Origin: Posidoniimonas corsicana
GTDB lineage: Bacteria; Planctomycetota; Planctomycetia; Pirellulales; Lacipirellulaceae
Length of the DNA: 64,000 nt
Assembly: GCF_007859765.1 (NCBI RefSeq)
Contig: NZ_SIHJ01000001.1
Span: 4,099,360 to 4,163,359 of the forward strand
Reading direction: 5' to 3'
This document shows, one piece after another, positions 16,453-24,918 of this stretch. The translations under genes were made by a program, and so were the position numbers. Under the pieces are notes generated by a model. It was given only the letters and a program-made list of their open reading frames with translations. It did no database searches and was not told where the DNA came from. Positions within the stretch are counted from its first letter, which is position 1. Every line of letters starts with the position of its first letter.

Positions 16453-18351
16453 ATGGCCCGCATGGATGCCGTTGTTGACCCCCGCGTGGTGCGTTCGCGC
16501 CGACTCGTGATGGCGGTCGTTACGATCGCCGTGGTAGGCGGCGCGATCGCCGTCCGCTCGTTCAGCACCCCGACCGCCGAGGCCCAGGCGCCCGGCGCCC
16601 AGACCGCCGCGGCCCCGCCCGCGCGGCCGGCCCGCCCCGCCGCCCCCCAGCACGACGTCATGGCCATCGTCAACGGCCAGGACGTCAGCCGCCCCGCGCT
16701 GGCGCAGGCCTGCGTCGAGCGGTTCGGCGAGGACGTGCTCGAGGCGCTGGTCAACAAGCGGCTGATCGAGCACCACTGCCGCAACCGCGGGATCACCATC
16801 ACCCAGGACGAGATCGAGGCCGAGATCGACCGCATGGCCAAGCGGTTCAAGCTGGGCCGCGAGCAGTGGCTCGGGCTGCTGCAGGACGAGCGCGGCGTCA
16901 CGGCCGAGGAGTACAAGCGGGACATCCTGTGGCCCACCCTCGCGCTGCGTCGGCTGGCCGCCGAGGACCTGGTGGTGAGCGACGAGGAAATCCAGAAGGC
17001 CTACGAGAGCCGCTACGGCGCCGCCGTGCAGGTCCGGCTGATCGTGGTCGAGAACCAGCAGCTCGCCGAGCAGCTCCAGCGTCAGCTGACCGCCAGCCCG
17101 GACGACTTCGCCCGCGTGGCGATGCAGAAGAGCGTGGACGTCAACAGCGCGTCGATCGGCGGCCTGATCCAGCCGATCCGCCCCCACATCGGCGAGCCGA
17201 CTGTTGAGCGTGCGGCGTTTGCGCTGCAGCCCGGGCAGGTGTCGAAGGTGCTGCCGGTCGGCGAGCAGTTCGCGATCCTCAAGTGCGAGAGCCACCTGCC
17301 GCCCCGCAAGGTGGCGCCGGCCGCCGTGCGCAGCGAGCTGGAGGAGGGCATCCGCGAGGAAAAGCTCCGCGTGGTGGCCGCCGGCCTGTTCGAGAAGCTG
17401 CAGAACGCCGCGACCATCAAGAACGTGTACAACGACCCCCAGCTCAGCCAGGCCATGCCCGGCGTGGTGGCGACCGTCAACGGCGAGTCGATCACCATGC
17501 TCGAGCTCGGCAAGGAGTGCCTGGCCCGCCACGGCGAGGAGGTGCTCGACGGGCACGTGTCGCGGATGCTGCTGGAGCAGGAGCTCAAGAAGCTGAACGT
17601 CACGGTCGGCAACGACGACCTCCGCGCCGAGATGGCCCACGCCGCCACGCTGGCCGGCGTGACCACGCAGGACGGCCAGCCCGACCTGGCCAAGTGGGCC
17701 AAGATGGCGCCGGAAGAGCAGGGCGTGAGCTACGAGGTTTACGTCCGCGACTCGGTCTGGCCCTCGGCCGCGCTGAAGAAGCTGACCCGCGACAAGGTCC
17801 AGGTGACCGAGGACGACATGAACAAGGGCTTCGAGGCCAACTTCGGCGAGCGGGTCCGCGTCCGCGCGATCGTGCTCGGCGAGATGCGCCGCGCCCAGGA
17901 GGTCTGGGACAAGGCCCGCGCCAACGACTCGATGGAGATGTTCGGCAAGCTGGCCGAGGAGTACTCGATCGAGCCGACCAGCCGGGCGCTCTCCGGCGAG
18001 GTGCCGCCGCTGCGTAAGTTCGGCGGCCAGCCCCAGCTGGAGGAGGTCGCGTTCAAGCTCGCCGCGGGCGAACTGTCCGGCATCGTGCAGGTGGGCGACA
18101 AGTTCGTGATCCTCAAGTGCGAGGGCCGCACCAAGCCGGTCGAAGTGACCCCGGCCGAGGTGCGTGACACGCTCTACCCAGACCTGTACGAGAAGAAGAT
18201 GCGGATCGCCATGGCCGAGCGCTACGAGGAGATCCGCAAGTCGGCACGCATCGACAACTACCTGGCCGGCACCACCCAGGCGCCCGTCGCTAAGCAGTCC
18301 GCCGAGGCCCGCCGCGACACCAAGGTCCGCCAGACCGGCGCGGTCCGCTGA
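16453..18351 (+). CDS. Membrane-anchored parvulin/SurA-like protein with duplicated module
   Basis: 632 residues from the ATG at 16453, with GGAG 8 nt upstream (the frame is open further back). An N-terminal membrane anchor (about 17-36) is followed by an Ala/Pro-rich linker. Two copies of the same module follow: MAIVNGQDVSRPALAQAC...LIEHHCRNRGITITQDEI and, about 270 residues later, VATVNGESITMLELGKEC...LLEQELKKLNVTVGNDDL. Each ends in a PpiC-like stretch (GGLIQPIRPHIGEPTVERAAFAL; EVPPLRKFGGQPQLEEVAFKL). It is probably a periplasmic chaperone/isomerase. The classical parvulin active site is not obvious, so isomerase activity is uncertain. Confidence 0.82.
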   Translation: MARMDAVVDPRVVRSRRLVMAVVTIAVVGGAIAVRSFSTPTAEAQAPGAQTAAAPPARPARPAAPQHDVMAIVNGQDVSRPALAQACVERFGEDVLEALVNKRLIEHHCRNRGITITQDEIEAEIDRMAKRFKLGREQWLGLLQDERGVTAEEYKRDILWPTLALRRLAAEDLVVSDEEIQKAYESRYGAAVQVRLIVVENQQLAEQLQRQLTASPDDFARVAMQKSVDVNSASIGGLIQPIRPHIGEPTVERAAFALQPGQVSKVLPVGEQFAILKCESHLPPRKVAPAAVRSELEEGIREEKLRVVAAGLFEKLQNAATIKNVYNDPQLSQAMPGVVATVNGESITMLELGKECLARHGEEVLDGHVSRMLLEQELKKLNVTVGNDDLRAEMAHAATLAGVTTQDGQPDLAKWAKMAPEEQGVSYEVYVRDSVWPSAALKKLTRDKVQVTEDDMNKGFEANFGERVRVRAIVLGEMRRAQEVWDKARANDSMEMFGKLAEEYSIEPTSRALSGEVPPLRKFGGQPQLEEVAFKLAAGELSGIVQVGDKFVILKCEGRTKPVEVTPAEVRDTLYPDLYEKKMRIAMAERYEEIRKSARIDNYLAGTTQAPVAKQSAEARRDTKVRQTGAVR

Positions 18352-18380
18352 TTGGCGCCCTGCTGATCTTCAAACGCACC

Positions 18381-18409
18381 AACCCGGCCCGCGAGGGCCG
18401 GGTTTTTTT
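18381..18409 (+). terminator. Rho-independent terminator
   Basis: AACCCGGCCC / GGGCCGGGTT is a 10-bp stem with a GCGA loop followed by T7. It lies 30 bp after the parvulin-like gene. Confidence 0.92.
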
Positions 18410-18490
18410 GTCGCCCGGGCGGCACGGGAATAACATGACCAGTGAGCCGCCGGGTTGTCCGGACGGAGTCCTAGGCTGGGAGGACGGGCG

Positions 18491-19741
18491 ATGAATGGCA
18501 CAGACCTCTGTAAAACCGCGTTGCTGTGCGGCCTGTTCCTGGCGGCCACCGCGGCCGCCCAGGCGCAGGAGCGGCCCGCGATCGATCAGCAGCTCAACGA
18601 CGGGCAGCTTCAGGCCGCGGCCGACGCGCTGGCCGAACACCTCGACAACTCCCCGGACGACGACCTCGCCCGCTTCCAGCTCGGGACCGTGCAGTTCCTG
18701 CAGGCGGTCGAGCGGCTCAGCCAGGCGGGCGTGCGGTACGGCGCGCGGACGCAGGCGGGCTGGATCCCCTTTCTGCGGGTCGGCGCCGCGGCGGGCAACA
18801 AAGACAACGCGCAGGTGGTCCGGTACGAGGACCTCCGCGCGATGATCGAGCGGTTCCAGTCCGACGTGCAAACCGCCGAACAGACGCTCGCCCAGGTCGA
18901 CGATGACGACCTCCACTGGGACCTCAATTTCGATCGCGTCGCGATGGACGCCGATGGCGACGGCCGGATCGCCGACTCGGAGCGGCTGGACGTCACGTTC
19001 CGCGTGCTGATGAACCGCCGCCAGCAGAACGACCGCGGCAAGCCGATGGTGGTCGGTTTCGACTCGGCGGACGTGTACTGGATGCGGGGCTACTGCCACG
19101 CGGTGATGGCGATGGCCGACGTCGTGCTGGCCTACGATCAGCAGGACCTGTTCGAGCGCACCGCGCACGCGTTCTTCGCTAACCCGGACACCGAGTTCGC
19201 CAACGAGCGGGGCGAGGTCGAGCCACTCCACCGCCGCGGCATCTTCAACACCGAGGACCTGTCGGACTTCGTCGCGGCGGTGCACCTGCTGAACTTCAAG
19301 CTCCGCGAGCCCGCCCGGCTCCGCGACGCGCGCGACCACCTGCTGACAATGACCGACCTGAGCCGCGCGAGCTGGAAGCTGATCCAGGCCGAGGACGACA
19401 ACCACCTGGAGTGGATCCCCGGCGCCGACCAGCAGAGCGTGATCACCAACCTGAACGTGTCGGCCGCTCGGATCGAAGCCTGGCACACCTTCCTCGACGA
19501 GGCCGAAGCGATCCTCAACGGCGAGAAGCTGGTCCCGTTCTGGCGGCGCGGCTTCGAGGGCGGGGTGAACATCAACCGCGTGCTGACCGACCCCCGCGAC
19601 CTGGACGTGGTGCTGTGGGTGCAGGGCACGGCCGCCCTGCCCTACCTCGAGCGGGGTGAGCTGAGCTCCAAGCGTTCCTGGGACCAGCTGCAGCGGGTGT
19701 TCCGCGGCGATTTCCTCGGCTTCGCGTTGTGGGTCAACTAA
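18491..19741 (+). CDS. Secreted hypothetical protein with an EF-hand-like loop
   Basis: 416 residues from the ATG at 18491, which follows GGAGG; the frame upstream is open to 18455. A signal peptide (cut near AQAQ, about residue 25) is clear. Residues 30-80 look TPR-like (LNDGQLQAAADALAEHLDN). A calcium-type loop DADGDGRIADSE (153-164) has Asp at positions 1, 3 and 5 and Glu at 12. No enzyme motif was recognised. It is probably periplasmic and Ca-binding by inference; function unknown. Confidence 0.8.
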   Translation: MNGTDLCKTALLCGLFLAATAAAQAQERPAIDQQLNDGQLQAAADALAEHLDNSPDDDLARFQLGTVQFLQAVERLSQAGVRYGARTQAGWIPFLRVGAAAGNKDNAQVVRYEDLRAMIERFQSDVQTAEQTLAQVDDDDLHWDLNFDRVAMDADGDGRIADSERLDVTFRVLMNRRQQNDRGKPMVVGFDSADVYWMRGYCHAVMAMADVVLAYDQQDLFERTAHAFFANPDTEFANERGEVEPLHRRGIFNTEDLSDFVAAVHLLNFKLREPARLRDARDHLLTMTDLSRASWKLIQAEDDNHLEWIPGADQQSVITNLNVSAARIEAWHTFLDEAEAILNGEKLVPFWRRGFEGGVNINRVLTDPRDLDVVLWVQGTAALPYLERGELSSKRSWDQLQRVFRGDFLGFALWVN

Positions 19742-19838
19742 TGACCTAACGCCAGGTCTAGACGAACGGTACACAGAGATTTGGGTGGTGGGGGCGCTCC
19801 CCACCCAATGCGTCAACAAACATCTGGAGCTGCCCAAA

Positions 19839-20153
19839 TTGGACAACCAGACGACCACCACCACGCCCCTGGGGGCGTGCTGCCTAAACTGCGCCGCGGC
19901 ATTGGAGCGACGCGCCCAGCAGCTCGACTCCTGCCCCCAGTGCGGACGCGAGTTCGACTGGCGGGACGAGTCCAGCTGGGCCGCTAGCTACTGGCACACC
20001 CGGGCGGCCAGCCGCCAACTGGGCGCCATCGGCGCCGTGCTGACCGCCGTGTTCGCGTTGGGGGCGGTCCAGTCCGGCACGTTCTCGTGGGTGCTGGCGT
20101 TTGTGCTGGCGGGCATTATTACCGGCAATTTCGCGTACCGCGGGCTGCGGTAG
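19839..20153 (+). CDS. Zinc-ribbon membrane protein
   Basis: 104 residues from a TTG at 19839 with GGAG upstream; a GTG at 19785 is an alternative that adds an unlikely leader. The N-terminus has CCLNC and CPQCGREFDW, four Cys of a zinc ribbon, then two membrane helices (about 60-80 and 84-100). I recognise no named family. It is isolated between the secreted EF-hand protein and the helicase leader. Confidence 0.65.
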   Translation: MDNQTTTTTPLGACCLNCAAALERRAQQLDSCPQCGREFDWRDESSWAASYWHTRAASRQLGAIGAVLTAVFALGAVQSGTFSWVLAFVLAGIITGNFAYRGLR

Positions 20154-20535
20154 CGGCGGCCGCCGGCCCGGCTCGCCTTGCCCGGCGGCCGATTTGTGCT
20201 ATGCTTATCGGATTACCAAGGTGTGAGACCTTCCGGCCCCCGCCTTACGTTTCCGGCCGGTCGTGTTCATTCAAATTCGACGTAAGCTACTGCCCCAGGC
20301 GGCCTGCCGGACCTAATCGGCGCCCATTCCCGGGGATTCTTGCTATCGAGGGCGATTGATTCTCTTGCCCCTTACGGCCTCCGCCACGCGTTGTGGCGTT
20401 GGTTCCCGTTGTCTTGTGACGCGGGACGCAGGCCGCCCTTAGCAACCGCCCCGCGACGCGTGGGGCCCCGCCGCTCGAGCTGCGCCCAGGGTTCGCCCCG
20501 CGCGCCGGCCGGCGCACACGAAAGAAACACTGTTG
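20154..20535. other. 382-bp leader region of the DEAD-box helicase
   Basis: No gene supported. It contains a possible promoter (20178-20205), which would give an untranslated leader of more than 300 nt. Several G+C-rich inverted repeats are visible, but no known riboswitch or T-box was recognised. Confidence 0.35.
20178..20205 (+). promoter_or_regulatory. Possible promoter of the DEAD-box helicase
   Basis: TTGCCC (20178-20183), a 16-bp spacer and TATGCT (20200-20205). This is a moderate match to the sigma70 consensus in a G+C-rich background. Confidence 0.35.
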
Positions 20536-22005
20536 ATGGATTTCTCTGAACTCGGCCTGGCCGACGCGTTCCTCCAGGCCACCGACCTGCTGGGCTACGA
20601 CACGGCCACGCCCATCCAGGCCAAGGCGATCCCGGTCGTGCTGGCCGGCGGCGACCTGATCGGCTGCGCCCAGACCGGCACCGGCAAGACCGCCGCCTTC
20701 ACGCTGCCCACGCTGCAGCGGCTGATGGACACCATGCCGCCCCGCCCCCCCAAGCAGACGATCGACGGCAAGCGCCGCAAGGTGAAGCGTCAGCCCCGCC
20801 CGCTGCGGGCGCTGGTGCTGTCGCCCACGCGTGAGCTGGCCGCGCAGATCGGCGCCAGCTTCGACAAGTACGGCAAGTTCACCCCGCTGCGGCAGACGGT
20901 GATCTTCGGCGGCGTGTCGCAGTTCCACCAGGTCAAGGCGCTGCAGAACGGCGTCGACACGCTGGTCGCCACGCCGGGCCGGCTGCTCGACCTCAAGGAC
21001 CAGGGCCACATCGACCTGTCGAAGGTCGAGATCCTGATCTTCGACGAGGCCGACCAGATGCTCGACATGGGCTTCCTCCCGGCGCTCAAGAAGATTGTCG
21101 CGGCCGTGCCCCAGCAGCGCCAGACGCTGATGTTCTCCGCCACCATGCCGACCGAGATCCGCCAGCTCGCCCAGCAGTGGCTCACCAACCCCGAGTCGAT
21201 CGAGATCGGCGTGGTGTCCAAGCCGGCCGACAAGGTCAAGCAGTCGGTGCACATGGTGGACAAGAAGAAGAAGCAGCACCTGCTCGCGCACTTCCTCAAG
21301 TCGACCCGCCGCGACCGCACGCTGGTCTTCAGCCGCACCAAGCACGGCGCCGACAAGATCGTCAAGCACCTCGAGCGCGAGGGCGTGAAGGCGGCGGCCA
21401 TCCACGGCAACAAGAGCCAGAACGCCCGCAACCGCGCGCTGGCCCAGTTCAAGGGCAAGAACCCGCCGGTGCTGATCGCCACCGACATCGCCGCCCGCGG
21501 CCTGGACATCAGCGGCGTGTCGCACGTGATCAACTTCGACCTGCCCGAAACGCCCGAGACCTACGTGCACCGCATCGGCCGCACCGCGCGGGCGGGCGCC
21601 GAGGGGGCGGCCGTGTCGTTCTGCGCCGGCGACGAGCACGGCCTCTTGAAGCAGATCGAGCGGCTGACCAAGCGGTCGATCCCGGTCGAGGCCACCATCA
21701 AGGGCTTCGAGCCGACCGACCCGATCAGCTACGGCTCCGGCCCCGCGCGGAAGGGCAAGCCGGGCGGCGGCGGCCAGTCGCGCAACAAGAGCCGCGGCTA
21801 CGCCAAGGGCGGCCCCGGCAAAGGGGGCTCCAGCAGCCGCCGCTCGGGCAGCGCTAACGGCAGTGGCGGCAGCGGCGGCGAGTCCGCCACGGGCGAACGC
21901 CGCTCGGGCCAGAAGCAGCGGCGTCGCCGCCGCGGCCTGACCAAGGGCAGCGCGGTCGCCGCCGGCAAACGCCGCCCGTCGGGCCGCAAGGACAGCGTGG
22001 CCTAA
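20536..22005 (+). CDS. DEAD-box ATP-dependent RNA helicase (RhlE-like)
   Basis: 489 residues from the ATG at 20536. Motifs in order are Q motif ATPIQAKAIP, I AQTGTGKT, Ia PTRELAAQ, TPGR, II DEAD, III SAT, V ATDIAARGLD and VI HRIGRTARAG. After residue 400 the chain becomes a Gly/Ser/Arg/Lys-rich basic tail typical of RNA-binding helicases. Roles in the family are ribosome assembly and RNA decay. The long leader would fit post-transcriptional or cold-shock control, which is inference. It ends at a strong terminator. Confidence 0.95.
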   Translation: MDFSELGLADAFLQATDLLGYDTATPIQAKAIPVVLAGGDLIGCAQTGTGKTAAFTLPTLQRLMDTMPPRPPKQTIDGKRRKVKRQPRPLRALVLSPTRELAAQIGASFDKYGKFTPLRQTVIFGGVSQFHQVKALQNGVDTLVATPGRLLDLKDQGHIDLSKVEILIFDEADQMLDMGFLPALKKIVAAVPQQRQTLMFSATMPTEIRQLAQQWLTNPESIEIGVVSKPADKVKQSVHMVDKKKKQHLLAHFLKSTRRDRTLVFSRTKHGADKIVKHLEREGVKAAAIHGNKSQNARNRALAQFKGKNPPVLIATDIAARGLDISGVSHVINFDLPETPETYVHRIGRTARAGAEGAAVSFCAGDEHGLLKQIERLTKRSIPVEATIKGFEPTDPISYGSGPARKGKPGGGGQSRNKSRGYAKGGPGKGGSSSRRSGSANGSGGSGGESATGERRSGQKQRRRRRGLTKGSAVAAGKRRPSGRKDSVA

Positions 22006-22036
22006 CGCGATCGACGCGGACAATCAGAAATCCACC

Positions 22037-22070
22037 AACGCCGGCGGGGCTTCCCGCCGGCGTTCTTTAT
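22037..22070 (+). terminator. Rho-independent terminator
   Basis: AACGCCGGCGGG / CCCGCCGGCGTT is a 12-bp stem with a GCTT loop followed by CTTTAT. It terminates the helicase gene. Confidence 0.85.
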
Positions 22071-22089
22071 TTGGATGCCGGGCGCGTCG

Positions 22090-22153
22090 GGCAGGTGCTC
22101 GCACCTGCCTTGCGTCTGGGATAAGCTGCCATTGGTAGGTGCGAGCACCTACC
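22090..22153. repeat. Pair of hairpin repeats in opposite orientation
   Basis: 22090-22109 is a near-palindrome with a 9-bp stem (GGCAGGTGC / GCACCTGCC). 22134-22153 is a second one (GGTAGGTGC / GCACCTACC). The 14-bp cores AGGTGCTCGCACCT and AGGTGCGAGCACCT are exact reverse complements of each other. The arrangement looks like a REP/BIME-type intergenic element. Confidence 0.6.
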
Positions 22154-22247
22154 CTACGCACCTGCGCGGGATCGCACAATCGTAGCGGATGCTGCGGCGT
22201 TGATCGAAGAATAGCGTCGCCGCAGAACTTTGGTGGGAGTTTGACCG

Positions 22248-23492
22248 ATGCGTTTCTTTACCACGACCTGCGTCTTGACGCTTTTCACTTCGATGTTGCT
22301 CTACGCAAGCCCTGCTCAGGACGCTCCTTCCGCAGCATTGGCTGGATCGGAGCCGGCCGCTTCAGGTTCAAGGCTTGTCGATGAGATGTCAGCAATCGTC
22401 AGCAACCGCAGCCAACGTGACAGGTCATGGATCGACCCTCTCCAGTATACCAGGCTCGCCAAGCCGCTCGCTGAGAAGTATTCCCCAAAGGAGATCCTGA
22501 ACGCATCAGAAGTTGCGCTGCCAAGACATCCCGACTTCTACGGCGGCATTCTTGTTCACTTGATGCAGGACGCCGACGTTCTGAGCACCGTGAGCGGCTG
22601 GATTGCGGCGGGAAAGCACCGGTTTGAGAGGCCAGCGTTGTACAGGGCGATGTCTTATGCGCCACCGGAGTTACTTCGGGAGGCGATTGAATCCCTGTTA
22701 TCCGATTCTTTTCGCGGTACAAATCTGCGACCTGGAGATGTTGCGACACTCTCATCGCTGCTTGCAATCGTTGGCGACCGAGGTTCGCTCCCCACACTGG
22801 TCAACACTCAACGAAGCTGGCGGGGTGCATCGAGTACGTCTATGCACGGTCAACTATCTGCATTTCTTGGGGATGGCCAGTTTCTCTCAGGCGATACTGA
22901 CTACTTGAGAAGCCGGCTGAATGGCCCCCTGACTTCGGCCATCGGCGCTCGAAACAAGCTCGAGCTGCAGTTCTTTCGGTGGAACCTATGCGAAGATCCA
23001 TTGGCTGAGCAACAAGCGATAAACCACTTCGCAAAAGAGATGATCGCTGACCGCATGCGATCCCATTCCGTAGACTTCCCACTAGAGTTCCTCCGCACGA
23101 AGTATTCGAGCAGTGATCGGCAGTTGCCGGGGGAAGCGACCACAGGAACCGGCCTCGCCATCGCACTCGCGGAGTACGATGACAGGCGCCGCAAGTTACT
23201 ACACAGCATCGCTGAATTGGCAGCGGAGGCTGAGCACGGTGATTCTATTTCTCTAGGAGAACTGCTAAGAATTGATGATCCGGCAGCGGTGGACGCGGTT
23301 AAGAACCTGCTGAGATCGAGCATTGGTGATCTTGAGAGCGGCCAGTCGCTCAACCAGGAGGTCGTTAAGAAGGTTGCATGGTCAGGCGGCGAAGAGATCA
23401 AGCAGTTTCTCCAGGAGCTGAGCCAAGACCCACGACTCTCCGAGGCTGAACGCACGTTCCTCAGCGAAACCGCGGCTTCTATGAGTTACTAG
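22248..23492 (+). CDS. Secreted hypothetical protein
   Basis: 414 residues with a clear signal peptide (MRFFTTTCVLTLFTSMLLYA, cut near Ala-Gln at about 24). The rest is mostly helical, with Leu-rich stretches reminiscent of HEAT-like repeats (ERPALYRAMSYAPPELLREA; LLRSSIGDLES), but no family is recognised. Its codons are visibly less G/C-biased than those of its neighbours, which suggests recent acquisition or weak expression. It stands alone. Confidence 0.7.
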   Translation: MRFFTTTCVLTLFTSMLLYASPAQDAPSAALAGSEPAASGSRLVDEMSAIVSNRSQRDRSWIDPLQYTRLAKPLAEKYSPKEILNASEVALPRHPDFYGGILVHLMQDADVLSTVSGWIAAGKHRFERPALYRAMSYAPPELLREAIESLLSDSFRGTNLRPGDVATLSSLLAIVGDRGSLPTLVNTQRSWRGASSTSMHGQLSAFLGDGQFLSGDTDYLRSRLNGPLTSAIGARNKLELQFFRWNLCEDPLAEQQAINHFAKEMIADRMRSHSVDFPLEFLRTKYSSSDRQLPGEATTGTGLAIALAEYDDRRRKLLHSIAELAAEAEHGDSISLGELLRIDDPAAVDAVKNLLRSSIGDLESGQSLNQEVVKKVAWSGGEEIKQFLQELSQDPRLSEAERTFLSETAASMSY

Positions 23493-24013
23493 CCGCGTCC
23501 TGTTCAGCCCCATCCTGTTCAAGCGATCGCGGTGGGCGTTGGCTTTGCTGCCGCCCACTCTGCAAACTAGACGACCGCACACAGCGGCCAACGGCCCCAC
23601 GACCACCGCGGCCAGCACGTTGGGGCGTCCGAGTGTATCGCCGTTTCTCCGAAACGGCGTTCGTCACTGCTCGGAGAGCTGTGGATACCTTCTGTGTCGT
23701 GACCTCTATTCCAACCAGTCCGTAGGCCAGATCAAGCGGCGCATGACGCTGCGTTAGCTAACCGACGCGGCCGCCGCGCTGCTCCGGCGGAATCGATCTG
23801 GCTGCGGTGAGAAGGCCGAATTGCCGGAACGGCGCGGCGGTTGGGCGTGGCGGGGTGGCTTGCTTTTCGCGCCGCTTGGTCCGGCCTACGGCGGCGCCTC
23901 GAACGCTGTTTTTTCCGGGGTTTTTGGTAGAAAACAGGCCACCCTGTCGGATAGAAAGGGGTGTGTACGCGTGTACACACTCGCTTTCTAAACGCTATCG
24001 ATGGGGGGTAACC
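23493..24013. other. 521-bp intergenic region with a large inverted repeat
   Basis: Short frames here do not resemble proteins. The notable element is the inverted repeat at 23952-23990 just before the HTH gene. The rest shows nothing I can name. Confidence 0.4.
23952..23990. promoter_or_regulatory. 39-bp interrupted inverted repeat, probable operator
   Basis: TAGAAAG (23952-23958) pairs with CTTTCTA (23984-23990). Inside them GTGTGTAC (23961-23968) pairs with GTACACAC (23973-23980) around GCGT. All 15 arm bases match. It lies 24 bp before the HTH gene start. It could be an operator for that protein or a leader hairpin. Confidence 0.5.
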
Positions 24014-24790
24014 ATGAGTCGGCCACGGGTGCTCGATGAGACCAAGCGGCGAGAGGTTTGCGCGCTGCTCACGGCGGGGATGACGCTCGGCAGCGCGGCC
24101 GAGTACGTGGGGTGCAGCGTCAAGACGATCCGCCGCGAGCGGGACGGCGATGACGACTTCGACCTCCAGGTGCGACGGGCCAAGATGGCCGCGCGGCTGG
24201 GGCCGCTGCAGGCGGTGCGGCGCGCGGCGGAAACGCACTGGCGGGCCGCGGCCTGGCTGGTGGAGCGGCAGGAGCGGCGCGACAAGCAACGCCGCGTGGA
24301 CCGGCGGCGGCGGGTCGAACTGGAGCGGATGGTGGGCCAGGTGAAGGAGGTGGTGCGGCGCGAGGTTCCCAGCCTGCCACAGCAGTGGGCCATCGAGGAG
24401 CAGATCGACCAGATCGCTACCGGCCGAAAGCCGCGCGACCCAGAGCCAAGCCTGCCGGAAGTCGATCAACCGGCGCCGCCCGTCAGGGCGAAACGCGAAT
24501 CGCCGATCCCGGCCGCGCTGCGGGAGATTGCCGAACGCGTCGCCGCCACAGTCGACGAGCAGCCGCCGGCTGGCCAATCGTCCGACGCCGATGCGCCGGA
24601 TCGGACAAAACCCCCGGAGGTCACACAGGCCACAAATGCGGCGGAACCCGCGGCAGAAGTGCCGAACGGCGATGAGCCGCCAACGAGTGAGCCGGGTTCT
24701 GTCCCCTCGCTTCGTGTTTTTGGACAAAACGAGTTGGACAAGGAGAAGCAAAGTTTAGCGGCGGAGCCGGTGAGAAGAACCGGGGGCTAA
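24014..24790 (+). CDS. Homeodomain-like helix-turn-helix protein
   Basis: 258 residues from the ATG at 24014, with GGGGGT just upstream; the open frame continues back to 23807 across the inverted repeat. The N-terminal 45 residues (MSRPRVLDETKRREVCALLT..AAEYVGCSVKTIRRE) are an HTH of the homeodomain-like/terminase-small-subunit type. A basic helical stretch follows (AAWLVERQERRDKQRRVDRR), then a Pro/Glu/Ala-rich low-complexity tail. The last 30 residues are encoded by a dispersed repeat (24697-24742). Many planctomycete genomes carry such genes; DNA binding is likely, target unknown. Confidence 0.75.
   Translation: MSRPRVLDETKRREVCALLTAGMTLGSAAEYVGCSVKTIRRERDGDDDFDLQVRRAKMAARLGPLQAVRRAAETHWRAAAWLVERQERRDKQRRVDRRRRVELERMVGQVKEVVRREVPSLPQQWAIEEQIDQIATGRKPRDPEPSLPEVDQPAPPVRAKRESPIPAALREIAERVAATVDEQPPAGQSSDADAPDRTKPPEVTQATNAAEPAAEVPNGDEPPTSEPGSVPSLRVFGQNELDKEKQSLAAEPVRRTGG
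24697..24742 (+). repeat. Dispersed 46-bp repeat, copy 1
   Basis: It matches 63779-63824 (opposite strand) at 37 of 46 positions, including the identical 18-bp core CGTGTTTTTGGACAAAAC and flanking TGTCCCCTC and GGACAAG. This copy is read through as part of the HTH protein. Confidence 0.65.
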
Positions 24791-24918
24791 CGCCCCGCGG
24801 CTGAAGAGGGGAGCTCAGGTACAGCGCAACGAGTTTGGCGCCGCTACGAGCCCTCGGCGTCAGCCGGGGGAGCAGCGCGAATAAGCCCGGCGGCTAACCG
24901 CGGTGGGTGCGCGGTGGG

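Noticed and set aside
23539..23757. 72-codon plus-strand frame in the 23.5-24 kb gap
   Set aside because: Low-complexity Thr/Pro/Arg content, no ribosome-binding site and no family resemblance.
24791..24918. CRISPR-like or tandem array in the spacer with repeated CGGCTAAC-type words
   Set aside because: The GGGGGCTAACGCCCC and CCGGCGGCTAACCGCGG words are not regularly spaced and have no constant repeat length; they look like common planctomycete intergenic G+C-rich repeats.
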